Shown: in pieces, positions 19,373-28,421 of the stretch | How the letters are laid out: each line of letters begins with the position of its first letter | Position numbering within the stretch: the first letter of the stretch is position 1 | Assembly: GCA_964542915.1 (NCBI GenBank) | Contig: CAZIVP010000005.1 | Location: forward strand, 210,785-274,784 | Length of the DNA: 64,000 nucleotides | From: CAZIVP01 sp964542915 | GTDB taxonomy: Bacteria; Calditrichota; Calditrichia; Calditrichales; Calditrichaceae | Direction: 5' to 3' | Notes under the pieces: generated by a model | Database searches by the model: none | What the model saw: the letters and a program-made list of their open reading frames with translations, nothing else | Told to the model about the DNA's origin: nothing | Made by a program: the position numbers and the translations under genes

Positions 19373-22300
19373 TCCTCTTTCATCAAATTCAGAAAATCAT
19401 ACAGGCGGAAACGAGACTGCCGGGCCTTTTCCAGCATTGTGCGTACCTGTCTTTGCATTTGTTTAAAAGCGTTTGCGGTGGGGATTCGTTTTATGCGCCC
19501 TATCTCCAACAGATACACGGTGCGCAAAACGAACAAGTAGAATAATAGTATTTCAAATCGTTCTTTATTAAAGTAGACCACATCTTCATAACGATTGATT
19601 ACCAAAAACCGTTGAACATTTTCATAATTTATTAAATCTTCAATATATGTGCTTAATTCGGAGGCGTCTTCGATGGCTAAACCATCCGGATAATATAGCA
19701 AGATATCGATAAGCTGCAACTGCAGCTGCGCCTGAAACGAACTTGGTTCAAGCGTCTTAAAGCGTTTATGCAATGCCCTGTCTATCAAACGAGCGTACAA
19801 AAATTCGGACGGGCCGGTCAAAGCGGTAAAATGAGCGTAAATTCTGCCCAGCGTTCTTAATGTCGGCAGAATATAAAATTTGGCGGCGGTAGATACATGG
19901 AAAAATTCCTTAAAGGTTTCGTATAATGTTCGGTTGACGCCTTTGCTTTTTGTTGAATCAATTGATGCAAGCCAGGAAAAGATGCGGTACAAATGTTCCA
20001 GATTTGTTAAGGCCGTTGTGTCCGTTTCTTCTAATGGCGTCTGAATATTCTCAAATGTATGTACGGCTTGCAAGAGCGCATTTATTTGTTTGCGATAGTT
20101 CTCTAAAATGGGTTCAACGGCTTTGCCTCGGGCCGCCGTAGTGTAAAATTCATTGATATTCGTATCCGAGAGTAAAGGTTCCAGCGCCTCTAAGATGGGA
20201 CGGTACATCATTTCACCCAAAGCCGTTTCCAGTGAGGATACGCCGCGGCCGTTTAGTTCATTATAAAGACGGCCATAAGGACGGGCGGAGCTATCGGTTT
20301 GCAAACGGAAGTCCAAAAATACGTGGTATTTAAATGCCCCCAGTTCGATGTACAGTCCCGATTCATGTATTTCTCTGGTCGAACGAATATATTCAAGGCC
20401 GGTAATGGAATCGCGAAATGTTACGAACGGTGCATTTTGCCAGGGTATGCCCAGGCCATCCGCGAGATCGCTTTGTTTTAGCTGATTATCATGGAGATAA
20501 GCCGTGGATCGTTTGATCCAACCGGCGGCATGATCAAATTTATTGTTATAAATGACGAGACTTTTCTCGTCGCCGGTGCGGTTGCTAAAGGCAAATACGT
20601 TTTCATTCACAGTACCGTCGGCCGTGAAAAAATCGTAAAGCAGAAAGTTTTCGACATCACTGAACAAATAACGCCTGCGAAGTAACGGAAAAATCTCTCT
20701 CTCGTGACGGCTGATTAACCAACTGTCCTCTTCTTCATCCCAGTACGAACGACTGTATTCCATGCCATACTTTTCCGTGAATCCCTCAATCTGTCCGTGC
20801 CCAAACATGGGAAGTCCCGGCATGGTGCTCATCAATACACAAACGCCGAAGTATTTATCATCTTTTCCAAACTGGGCAACCGCGGTATCCTCGTCGGGGT
20901 TGTTCATAAAATTAACGTAACGTTTTAAAATTTGCGGATTGAATTCCAAAACGTTTTTGATTGATTGCCTGTATTTGGCGTTTTCCTCATTCTTTAACAT
21001 ATTCATGAAGGCGCTGTTGTAAACACGGTGCATTCCGAGGGAGCGGACAAAATAGCCTTCCATCATCCAAAAAGCTTCGGCAAGTAAGAGAGTGTCAGGC
21101 ACTTCATTTTGTATGCGCTCGACCACTTCCATCCAGAATTCTTTGGGGAACACGCGATCAAATTCGGATTTGGTCATTCCGTGTTCGGCTCGCGAAGGAA
21201 TGTCGCCGCCCTGGCCAGGCTGCGGAAACCAAAGACGCTGGTAGTGCTTTTTGGCGAGGGTCATCGCGGCGTCGAAGCGAATGATCGGAAACTTGCGTGC
21301 AACGTGTAAAATGGTCTGGATAACGGCTTCACGCACTTCGGGTATCAGAAAGTTCAACTGCGCTGTGTCATTCCAGGGCATGCTGGTGCCGTCGTTGCCG
21401 TGGTAGATGTATTTTTCGGCGCCGGTGTGGCGATCCACACGTTTGAAAACAACCGCCGCATCGCTGCGATTCCAGTATCCGTCCTCGATATAAACGGAGA
21501 TGCGTTCGTCATCGCATAAATCTTCGCCGGTAAAAGTATAACCGGGGAATGGCGATTCATCCAATTGCAGGAACCAGTCGGGATGTTGAATGAGCCAGCG
21601 TGAATCGATTGCCATATGATTGGGCACCATATCGCTCGCTAACCGTATTCCGCGACGCCAGGCGCGTTCTTTTAAATGATAATAGGCTTCTTCCCCGCCA
21701 AGGTCATCGGCGATAATATAATCGTAAAGCGAATAGGCCGATGCAATCGCCTCGGGATTGCCGCTCATACGCTTAATTTTTTTGGAGGCATGGCTTCTTT
21801 GCCAAAGACCAATGAGCCATAGAGCCGTAAAGCCGCGTTTACTCAATAAGTCCAGTTCTTCATCAGGGATTTGATCCAAATGTTTGATGGGCCGGGCGTA
21901 TTTATTGCTTAATTGATGTAGCCAGACATAGGTGCTTTTAGCAAGGAGAACCACTTTGGGCATCCAGTGTAAGTCCGGCGAAAAACGCTCCGGTTCGATC
22001 TCTTCTTCCGGAAAAAATTCGGTTACACGGGTCGGAGCGGGACCGAACACGGCCGGGTCAAATCGCATCTTTTGTTCTTCCCGAATAAAGTCCAGCCCGA
22101 TCAGAATTCGTGAAATCCACTGGCCAAGATACGAGCTCCAGTTCGTTTTTATGTATTCCAGCTGGGCATTGAGGGAGTTCGGAAATTTTTTGCCGGGTAA
22201 ACTTAAAAATTCAAACAACGATAACCGCTCCTCGCCAATGGGAGGTTCGTCGCTTAAAAATGAATCGATGTGGTCTATAGCGCTTGCATATTTACTTTCT

Positions 22301-22869
22301 TTTTTCAGGTCCCTATCGTCGATCAATTCGTTTATGTGTTGATAAGCCGGATTATTATTATCCAGCCATAGCAAAAGCATCTCAGCAAGTACAACATGCC
22401 GGTTCGACAAATCGCCTGTTACGTCCTGTAAATAAGCTTCTGTTGTCTGTTGGCCTTTATAAACAGCAGGTGCGGGAAACAGTTCGACAAATTGATGAAG
22501 TAATTGTTCAAATGCATCCCGGCCAAGAGACTTGATAAGGAACGATTCCATACGATTGAATATGTCCGGATTGATTTCCTTGCGATAGACCTCGATGATG
22601 TAATGCATCACTTCATCGAGTAACCCCATGGCGTTGAGATCGCTGGCGGATATAAAAGCGCCGGGTGATGGCGCAGATGAATTTAAAATTTCGGCAAATC
22701 TACGAGCGGCGTTAAAATTGGCAAAAACAATCTGCCCGCGGATGGAAAAGAGCGATTCGTCAAACTGATATTTCCGGCGTGCTTTTCTTGATATTTGAAA
22801 TTGAAATTCCGGCTCGTTTTTATTCGAAAGTGCATTTATCATATGTATATTAAAGATTTTAATGAACAT
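19345..22869 (-). CDS. Large cytoplasmic GH13 family protein with long unknown flanks
   Basis: About 1,174 aa and unusually long for GH13. The central part (about residues 360-800) has the barrel motifs: MVPNHMAID, the nucleophile in PIIRFDAAMTLAK, the acid/base in LLLAEAFWMMEG, and FMNNPDEDTAVAQFG where NHD would normally stand. The MSTMPGLPMFGHGQIEGF segment is amylase-like. About 350 N-terminal and 300 C-terminal residues are helical and unrecognised. I chose ATG 22869, preceded by GGTAAGG. Longer in-frame extensions would run into the divergent transporter gene, and ATG 22842 is a further option. No signal peptide is seen, so an intracellular glucan substrate such as glycogen is likely. 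Exact specificity is unknown. Confidence 0.82.
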   Translation of the reverse strand: MFIKIFNIHMINALSNKNEPEFQFQISRKARRKYQFDESLFSIRGQIVFANFNAARRFAEILNSSAPSPGAFISASDLNAMGLLDEVMHYIIEVYRKEINPDIFNRMESFLIKSLGRDAFEQLLHQFVELFPAPAVYKGQQTTEAYLQDVTGDLSNRHVVLAEMLLLWLDNNNPAYQHINELIDDRDLKKESKYASAIDHIDSFLSDEPPIGEERLSLFEFLSLPGKKFPNSLNAQLEYIKTNWSSYLGQWISRILIGLDFIREEQKMRFDPAVFGPAPTRVTEFFPEEEIEPERFSPDLHWMPKVVLLAKSTYVWLHQLSNKYARPIKHLDQIPDEELDLLSKRGFTALWLIGLWQRSHASKKIKRMSGNPEAIASAYSLYDYIIADDLGGEEAYYHLKERAWRRGIRLASDMVPNHMAIDSRWLIQHPDWFLQLDESPFPGYTFTGEDLCDDERISVYIEDGYWNRSDAAVVFKRVDRHTGAEKYIYHGNDGTSMPWNDTAQLNFLIPEVREAVIQTILHVARKFPIIRFDAAMTLAKKHYQRLWFPQPGQGGDIPSRAEHGMTKSEFDRVFPKEFWMEVVERIQNEVPDTLLLAEAFWMMEGYFVRSLGMHRVYNSAFMNMLKNEENAKYRQSIKNVLEFNPQILKRYVNFMNNPDEDTAVAQFGKDDKYFGVCVLMSTMPGLPMFGHGQIEGFTEKYGMEYSRSYWDEEEDSWLISRHEREIFPLLRRRYLFSDVENFLLYDFFTADGTVNENVFAFSNRTGDEKSLVIYNNKFDHAAGWIKRSTAYLHDNQLKQSDLADGLGIPWQNAPFVTFRDSITGLEYIRSTREIHESGLYIELGAFKYHVFLDFRLQTDSSARPYGRLYNELNGRGVSSLETALGEMMYRPILEALEPLLSDTNINEFYTTAARGKAVEPILENYRKQINALLQAVHTFENIQTPLEETDTTALTNLEHLYRIFSWLASIDSTKSKGVNRTLYETFKEFFHVSTAAKFYILPTLRTLGRIYAHFTALTGPSEFLYARLIDRALHKRFKTLEPSSFQAQLQLQLIDILLYYPDGLAIEDASELSTYIEDLINYENVQRFLVINRYEDVVYFNKERFEILLFYLFVLRTVYLLEIGRIKRIPTANAFKQMQRQVRTMLEKARQSRFRLYDFLNLMKEDQPKSGRSS

Positions 22870-23086
22870 AGACCTTACCCTGAACTTTCCGTTTACACGC
22901 AGTAACTGCAGAAAAAACTTAAGCCTGAACCTGAGGGTATGCAAATGAAAGTGAGCGGTGTGACTATGCAATGCTGAACCGTCTGAGCCATATTTCTGAT
23001 TAATATTATGATAAATTTTGAATTTAAAATGAAAATAATGAAATTGACCGCAACTACATTCAGTCTGGTATGAAACGGCTAATGAA

Positions 23087-24004
23087 ATGATAAAGCAACT
23101 CGCCCCATTGTTTGTCATCATTGCGGCCGCCCTTTGGGGCGTCGATGGCATCGTTTTGAGACCAACGCTCTACACGCTTCCCGTTTCTCTGGTCGTATTT
23201 ATTGAAAGCGTTATCGTCGCTCTTATTCTGAGCCCCTTTTTTACACGCTATGCTTTTAAGATCCGCTCCATTTCCGCCCGCGATTGGTTGGTCTTTATCG
23301 GGATCGCCTTGCTTGGCGGCGCGGTTGGTACGATGAGCATAACGCGGGGTCTGTTTTATGTTGACTATGTGAACCTTTCCATTGTGGTGCTTATTCAAAA
23401 ATTACAACCGTTATTTGCGATTGCCCTGGCGGCGCTTGTCCTTAAAGAACGATTGTCAAAAGCGTTTTTTGTATGGGCGGTGATCTCAGTAATCGGGGCA
23501 TATTTAATGACCTTTGGAATGGACGCCCCCAACTTAACGGCCACGGATAAAACAACCCTGGCAGCCATGTTTGCACTGATCGCAACAATCAGCTTTGCCG
23601 CATCCACCGTTCTCAGTAAGCTGGGACTGCGCAATGTGGATTATCGGGTGGCGACGTATCTTCGTTTTTTGCTTACTTCCATAATCATGGCTTTAATTGT
23701 ATTGAGCTCCGGCAAAATTTGGCATGTCACTCAGGTTTCGGATCGGCAAATTGTGGTTTTCCTGATCATTGCCTTTAGCACAGGCGGACCGGCGATTTTT
23801 TTGTATTACTACGGATTAAAACGGATTAGCGCATCGGTCGCCACCATTTGTGAATTAGCCTTTCCCCTAACAGCCGTCGTCCTTGAATATCTGCTCAGAA
23901 AAAATTTGCTGGGACCAATCCAGTGGTTGGGCGTTGTGCTGTTGTTGGTCGGTATCATGCGCGTCACACGGTTGAAGACGCCGGCCGTTAAATCTCCTTC
24001 ATGA
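23087..24004 (+). CDS. EamA/DMT-family transporter
   Basis: A 305-aa membrane protein with about ten predicted helices arranged as two EamA repeats of five (residues about 5-145 and 157-300). Each repeat ends in the family pattern (LKERLSKAFFVWAVISVIGAYL and LLRKNLLGPIQWLGVVLLLVGI). Members export metabolites or amino acids; the substrate cannot be read from sequence. It stands alone, divergent from the large GH13 gene and about 240 bases before the trp promoter. The nearness to trp genes is not evidence for a tryptophan role. Confidence 0.9.
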   Translation: MIKQLAPLFVIIAAALWGVDGIVLRPTLYTLPVSLVVFIESVIVALILSPFFTRYAFKIRSISARDWLVFIGIALLGGAVGTMSITRGLFYVDYVNLSIVVLIQKLQPLFAIALAALVLKERLSKAFFVWAVISVIGAYLMTFGMDAPNLTATDKTTLAAMFALIATISFAASTVLSKLGLRNVDYRVATYLRFLLTSIIMALIVLSSGKIWHVTQVSDRQIVVFLIIAFSTGGPAIFLYYYGLKRISASVATICELAFPLTAVVLEYLLRKNLLGPIQWLGVVLLLVGIMRVTRLKTPAVKSPS

Positions 24005-24242
24005 AAACCTTACCATTCGCTGATGGTAGATTCCAAGTCCCGTGATCGTATTGCTTCATTCTTAAGAATAGGCTGCATACCCACCGGCCGTCTTTAACGC
24101 ATCGAGCAGACCAAAACGTTGAATATTGACGCTGATGTGCAAGCTCTGAAATTTGACTACCAGAGGGAATATAAATCAATAAATATGACTTAAAACAATA
24201 TATTAAAATGAGATATACGTTTCTATATATAGTAACAAATAA

Positions 24243-24271
24243 TTGCGTGTTACAAATACACACGTTATATT
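24243..24271 (+). promoter_or_regulatory. trp operon promoter with candidate operator
   Basis: TTGCGT (24243-24248) and TATATT (24266-24271) are 17 bases apart, giving an expected start near 24278, about 23 bases before the leader peptide. The spacer holds an inverted repeat, CGTGT (24246-24250) and ACACG (24260-24264), that could be a repressor site. No TrpR-like gene is in the window, so the operator role is speculative. Confidence 0.6.
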
Positions 24272-24300
24272 AAGCCTTAAAATATAAAACGGACTTAACC

Positions 24301-24381
24301 ATGCTGACCGTTAATTCAAAACATTCACGATTTTGGCGCCATTATAAAGGAAGTGGGTATTGGTATGGCTTTCGGATTTAA
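24301..24381 (+). CDS. trpL: trp operon leader peptide
   Basis: A 26-codon reading frame from ATG 24301 to TAA 24379-24381, with a second TAA directly after. It has two tryptophan codons (positions 12 and 21) plus three tyrosines and two phenylalanines, a strong excess for so short a peptide. A weak CGGA motif lies 7 bases upstream. It starts about 23 bases after the expected transcription start and ends 25 bases before a terminator hairpin that precedes trpE. This is the layout of ribosome-mediated attenuation: stalling at Trp codons when tryptophan is scarce lets transcription continue. Codon content and position are seen directly; the mechanism is inferred. Confidence 0.75.
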   Translation: MLTVNSKHSRFWRHYKGSGYWYGFRI

Positions 24382-24406
24382 TAATGGTATATACGCCAGG
24401 CATACG

Positions 24407-24435
24407 AGCCCGCCCTGTGAAGAGCGGGCTTTTTT
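24407..24435 (+). terminator. trp attenuator terminator hairpin
   Basis: AGCCCGC (24407-24413) pairs perfectly with GCGGGCT (24424-24430) around a 10-base loop and runs into six T residues. It lies between the leader peptide and trpE (start 24450), so it is an intrinsic terminator inside the operon leader. The competing antiterminator was not resolved by eye. TGGCG (24334-24338, at the first Trp codon) can pair with CGCCA (24394-24398), which could be part of the switch. Confidence 0.8.
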
Positions 24436-24449
24436 ATAAGGGGCATATT

Positions 24450-25928
24450 ATGGATTATAAAACGTTTTGTGCGCTGGCAAAAAGCGGCTCTATTGTACCC
24501 GTATATAAACGACTCAGCGCCGATTTCATTACACCGGTAATGGCTTATCTCAAGCTACGCGATAATAAAACGTTTTCATTTCTGTTGGAAAGTGTGATAC
24601 GGGGGGAACAGGTCGGACGTTATTCATTCATCGGCCGAAACCCGTATCGCATCCTCAAAGCGAATGACGGTCGAACCACTATTACAGATAAGCACCGTAA
24701 ACACACCATCGAACGTTCGTTCTTTGATGTTTTGAAAGAGCAGTTAAATGGGTATCAAACTCAAACGATCGAGCAATTGCCGCGGCTAACATCAGGCGCC
24801 GTTGGTTTTATCGGATATGAAATGATCGGTCAGGTCGAATCATTACCGCTGCCCAAAAAGGATACGGTGGGATGCGACGACGCCGTCATGGCGTTTTACG
24901 ATACGCTGGTGGCGTTTGATCATCTCAAAAATGAGGTGATTTTGATCGCTAATGCTTTTATCGATGAAAGCAGCGATCCGGCGCAAATCTTTAAGGACGC
25001 CCAAAACCGTATAGATCTGATGTTAAACAAGCTTAATCAGCCGCTACCCGATGGTTTTCCCTTTGATGCGCAACTTTCCAGGGAAGAAAGCAACTTTGAT
25101 CGATCCGGTTTTACGGATGCCGTAGAAAAGGCCAGGGAATACATCTTTGCGGGCGATATTTTTCAGGTTGTACTGTCGCAAAAATTCCGGTTGCCTTATC
25201 AAGGCGACCCCTTTCGCGTTTACTGAGGTCTGCGAAGCGTTAATCCTTCGCCCTATATGTTTTACCTGGATTTTCTGGATTATCAGATTGTGGGTTCGTC
25301 TCCGGAGTCGGTCATCAGCGCCGACGGCAAAAAGCTGGAGGTCATACCGATCGCAGGCACCCGACCCCGCGGTAGCAATGAGGAAGAAGATCAATCCATA
25401 AGCCGAAGTTTGTTAAACGATCCCAAAGAGAATGCCGAGCACGTAATGCTGGTCGATCTGGCCCGAAACGATGTGGGCCGGGTGGCGGAATATGGCACCG
25501 TAAATGTTGAGGATTTTCGCACCATCGAAAAATATTCGCACGTCATCCATATCATTTCGAGGGTACACGCTAATTTACGCGGCGATAAAGATGCGGTGGA
25601 TGCATTCCTTTCGGCGTTTCCGGCGGGCACGGTATCGGGAGCGCCCAAAATACGCGCCATGGAAATCATTAATGAGTTGGAGCCGGATAAGCGCGGATAC
25701 TATGCCGGCGCCATCGGTTATTTTGATTTTAACGGCAATATGGATATGGCCATTGCTATACGCACGCTGCTTGCCCGTCAATCCACATTATACTTCCAGG
25801 CCGGCGCGGGTATCGTTGCCGACAGCCAACCCGACCTGGAATACCGGGAAACCATCAGTAAAAGCGAAGCGTTGCGCAAATCCATTGAAATGGCCAAAGG
25901 GGGCATACATGATTTTGTTCATCGATAA
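24450..25928 (+). pseudogene. trpE: Anthranilate synthase component I, interrupted by an in-frame UGA
   Basis: The full frame would give 492 aa of anthranilate synthase (chorismate to anthranilate), but codon 259 (25224-25226) is TGA. Both halves are otherwise intact and in the same frame. The first ends VFREAREY-like chorismate-enzyme sequence up to DPFRVY; the second resumes GLRSVNPSPYMFYLDF and contains AGTRPRG, DLARNDVGRV, GTVSGAPKIRAMEI and AGAGIVADS. In TrpE proteins the stop position is usually Arg, so one CGA-to-TGA change explains it. ATG 24450 follows AAGGGG. The 3' end overlaps trpG by 20 bases. UGA ends other genes here (for example gmhB), so general recoding is unlikely. A recent mutation or sequence error is most likely. 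Confidence 0.88.
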
Positions 25929-26511
25929 TTACGATTCATTTACATATAATCTGGTTAATCTGTTCGGACAGTATGAGCAGCAATTGGAAGTCGTACGAAA
26001 TGATGCCATCCATGTAACGGATGTGGAGGCCATCAATCCCGACGGCGTTGTGATATCTCCGGGACCGGGCACGCCTGATGACGCAGGAATCAGCATGGAT
26101 ATCATCCGGCGTTATCACTCAAGTATTCCGATCTTAGGCGTGTGTTTGGGGCATCAGTGTATTGGTCAGGTCTTTGGCGCACGAATTATCCGGGCTTCGG
26201 AGCCGGTCCACGGGAAAACCGCTCAAATAAATCACAGTCAAACGGATATTTATGAAGGCTTGCCGTCGCCGTTTGAGGCTACCCGCTACCACTCCCTGAT
26301 TATAGATCCGGATTCCATACCGAATGAACTCCACATATCGGCGCGCTCCGACGACGGCACCATTATGAGCGTACGGCACCGCGAGTCGGCGCTGACGGGC
26401 GTTCAATATCATCCGGAATCCATCCTAACAACCGAGGGTTCAAGGCTGATTGCAAATTGGCTTCATCAAACCCGGATATGGCAGGATAATCGTAGCGCCC
26501 GGGCAGGCTGA
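25909..26511 (+). CDS. trpG: Anthranilate synthase component II (glutamine amidotransferase)
   Basis: Class I glutamine amidotransferase of 200 aa that supplies ammonia to TrpE. It opens with MILFIDNYDSFTYNLVN, has the nucleophile cysteine in LGVCLGHQCIGQ and the His-Glu pair in GVQYHPESILT, as in all TrpG/PabA proteins. The start at 25909 lies within the last 20 bases of trpE; a longer in-frame extension upstream is only a shadow of trpE. It could also serve aminodeoxychorismate synthase, but its place in the trp operon favours tryptophan. Confidence 0.96.
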   Translation: MILFIDNYDSFTYNLVNLFGQYEQQLEVVRNDAIHVTDVEAINPDGVVISPGPGTPDDAGISMDIIRRYHSSIPILGVCLGHQCIGQVFGARIIRASEPVHGKTAQINHSQTDIYEGLPSPFEATRYHSLIIDPDSIPNELHISARSDDGTIMSVRHRESALTGVQYHPESILTTEGSRLIANWLHQTRIWQDNRSARAG

Positions 26512-26569
26512 ATCTCTTAAAAATATTGTCAATCGCTGTTTAAACATGGGATTTAAAACAGGGGGAGAT

Positions 26570-27592
26570 ATGATCCAAACGTATTTAGATAAAATCGCCG
26601 AAGGGAAAGACCTAAGGCGTGAAGAAGCCTCCGGCGCGCTGGAGAAAATTGTAAACGATGAATTGAGCGCAACCGAGGTCGGGGCGTTGCTGATGGGTTT
26701 ACGCATCAAAGGCGAAAGCATCGAAGAGATCTCGGGATTCATTGATACGATGGAAAAATACATGGTAAAAGTAAAATTATCGGATCAGAATGCCATTGAT
26801 GTTTGCGGAACGGGCGGAGACGGCAGACACTCCTTTAATGTGTCGACAACGACCGCATTTGTTGTTGCGGCCGGCGGTGTCACGGTTGCTAAACACGGAA
26901 ACCGTTCCGTGTCCAGTAAAACGGGGTCCGCCGACTTGCTGGAGGCCCTTGGTATCCGGATTGACTTGAAGCCGGAACAGGCCAGGCAATGTGCGGATGA
27001 GATCGGATTGTGTTTTTTCTTTGCGCCAAACTATCATCCCGCCATGAAAAATGTAGTGCCACATCGTAAAAATCTTGGCGTGCGTACGGTGTTCAATATG
27101 TTGGGGCCGTTGTTAAACCCAGCGCAGGTTAAACGGCAGTTGGTCGGCGTTTATGATCTCCCCACCGCTGAAAAACTTGCCAGGGTCCTCGAAGACCGAC
27201 GTTCGCTGAGGGCATGCACCGTACACAGCGCCGACGGATTTGATGAATTGTCCCCCTTCGACACCAACCATATTTTTGAAGTAGAACACGGCAATGGTGG
27301 ATTGAAGTCATACCAATTCGATGGGCGCAATAACGGCGCCAGTCCAGAACCGCTGGTTTACGGGGCAGACAGGGAGACCAATGCTGAAATTACATTAAAT
27401 GTGTTGAGAGGCCGGGACGGCTCCGCACGTATAATGACGGTGTTAAACAGCGCCCTGGCCTTCTATGTGGCCGATAGAACGAATAGTATTAAAGAGGGCG
27501 TCGCACTGGCGGAACAAACCATTGATGAAGGCGGAGCAATGCAAACGCTGACCCGTTTTCGCGAAATAACAAACGATCTGGCCGCCCATTAA
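26570..27592 (+). CDS. trpD: Anthranilate phosphoribosyltransferase
   Basis: Joins anthranilate and PRPP in the second step of tryptophan synthesis. The 340-aa protein has the PRPP-binding DVCGTGGDG, STTTAFVVAAGGV, KHGNRSVSSKTGSADLLEALG and the anthranilate-contacting NMLGPLLNP segments. ATG 26570 is preferred because it follows GGGGGAG and matches the usual family N-terminus (MIQTYLDKI). In-frame methionines upstream at 26547 or earlier would extend it. It follows trpG by 58 bases in the trp operon. Confidence 0.96.
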   Translation: MIQTYLDKIAEGKDLRREEASGALEKIVNDELSATEVGALLMGLRIKGESIEEISGFIDTMEKYMVKVKLSDQNAIDVCGTGGDGRHSFNVSTTTAFVVAAGGVTVAKHGNRSVSSKTGSADLLEALGIRIDLKPEQARQCADEIGLCFFFAPNYHPAMKNVVPHRKNLGVRTVFNMLGPLLNPAQVKRQLVGVYDLPTAEKLARVLEDRRSLRACTVHSADGFDELSPFDTNHIFEVEHGNGGLKSYQFDGRNNGASPEPLVYGADRETNAEITLNVLRGRDGSARIMTVLNSALAFYVADRTNSIKEGVALAEQTIDEGGAMQTLTRFREITNDLAAH

Positions 27593-27605
27593 CAACCACA
27601 AGGTA

Positions 27606-28421
27606 ATGTGTGTGATGTCGATACTCGGTACAATCATTGATGATAAAAAGGTTGAAGTGGCAGGCAACAAAGCGAAATTACCGTTCCCGGAATTAAAGGA
27701 AGCATTGAAGCAAATGGCTTTACCGAATAACCGTTTTCGTAAACTGCTCGACGTCGATCTACGATTTCATTTTATTGCGGAAGTCAAAAAAGCCTCGCCT
27801 TCCAAAGGCGTTATCAGAGCCGATTTTGACCCCGTTGCCATCGCAGCTGAATACGAAGAGGCCGGCGCAAGCGCCGTCTCGGTGCTCACTGATCACAAAT
27901 ATTTCGCCGGGCATATCGATCATCTGAAACAGATTCGTCAAACCACTTCCCTGCCCTTGTTGCGCAAGGATTTCATCATCGATGTCTATCAAATTTATGA
28001 ATCCAAGCAGGCCGGCGCCGACATGATTCTTTTAATCGCCCGCTGCCTGAGCGCCAAACAGCTTTATGAATTTTGTGCTCACGCTGACAGGCTTCAATTG
28101 GATGTGTTAGTCGAAATCGCCGAAAGCAATGAAATCGATAAACTGCCGCCGCCGGCGCCCCACATTCTGGTCGGTATAAATAATCGTAACCTAAACACAT
28201 TTGAAGTGGATTTTAACCGTTCCCTACGGCTTAGAGATGCGTTGCCAAAAGATGTTCCGGCGATCGGCGAAAGTGGCATTCAATCTCCAGAAGATTGCCG
28301 GCGGCTTTATAACGCCGGTTTCCGCGGCGTTTTGATCGGAGAAACGCTAATGCGCAGCAAGCAGCCAGGTAAAATGCTGAGAAGTTTCATACAAGGCGTT
28401 CAAAATGCGCAGGCGTCTTAA
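27606..28421 (+). CDS. trpC: Indole-3-glycerol phosphate synthase
   Basis: Closes the pyrrole ring to give indole-3-glycerol phosphate. The 271-aa TIM barrel has FIAEVKKASPSKGVI with the catalytic lysine region, SVLTDHKYFAGH, LPLLRKDFIIDVYQIYES, VGINNRNLNTFEVD and AIGESGI, all diagnostic. The start may be 27606 or the methionine at 27615; AAGG just upstream fits either poorly. It overlaps trpF by 17 bases. Confidence 0.96.
   Translation: MCVMSILGTIIDDKKVEVAGNKAKLPFPELKEALKQMALPNNRFRKLLDVDLRFHFIAEVKKASPSKGVIRADFDPVAIAAEYEEAGASAVSVLTDHKYFAGHIDHLKQIRQTTSLPLLRKDFIIDVYQIYESKQAGADMILLIARCLSAKQLYEFCAHADRLQLDVLVEIAESNEIDKLPPPAPHILVGINNRNLNTFEVDFNRSLRLRDALPKDVPAIGESGIQSPEDCRRLYNAGFRGVLIGETLMRSKQPGKMLRSFIQGVQNAQAS

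Noticed and set aside
22870..23151. Long N-terminal extension of the large GH13 protein
   Set aside because: It overlaps the divergent EamA gene and its residues (many His and Phe) look non-coding. The start at 22869 has an AAGG motif.
25224..25251. UGA followed by a hairpin (GCGAAG with CTTCGC at 25232-25251) suggesting selenocysteine or readthrough
   Set aside because: The position is an ordinary Arg in TrpE rather than a catalytic Cys, the stem is only 6 bases and UGA is a normal stop in other genes here. A mutation or sequence error is simpler.
25257..25928. Separate gene starting at the ATG after the trpE stop
   Set aside because: The frame and family motifs continue the same TrpE chain, and no ribosome site precedes that ATG.
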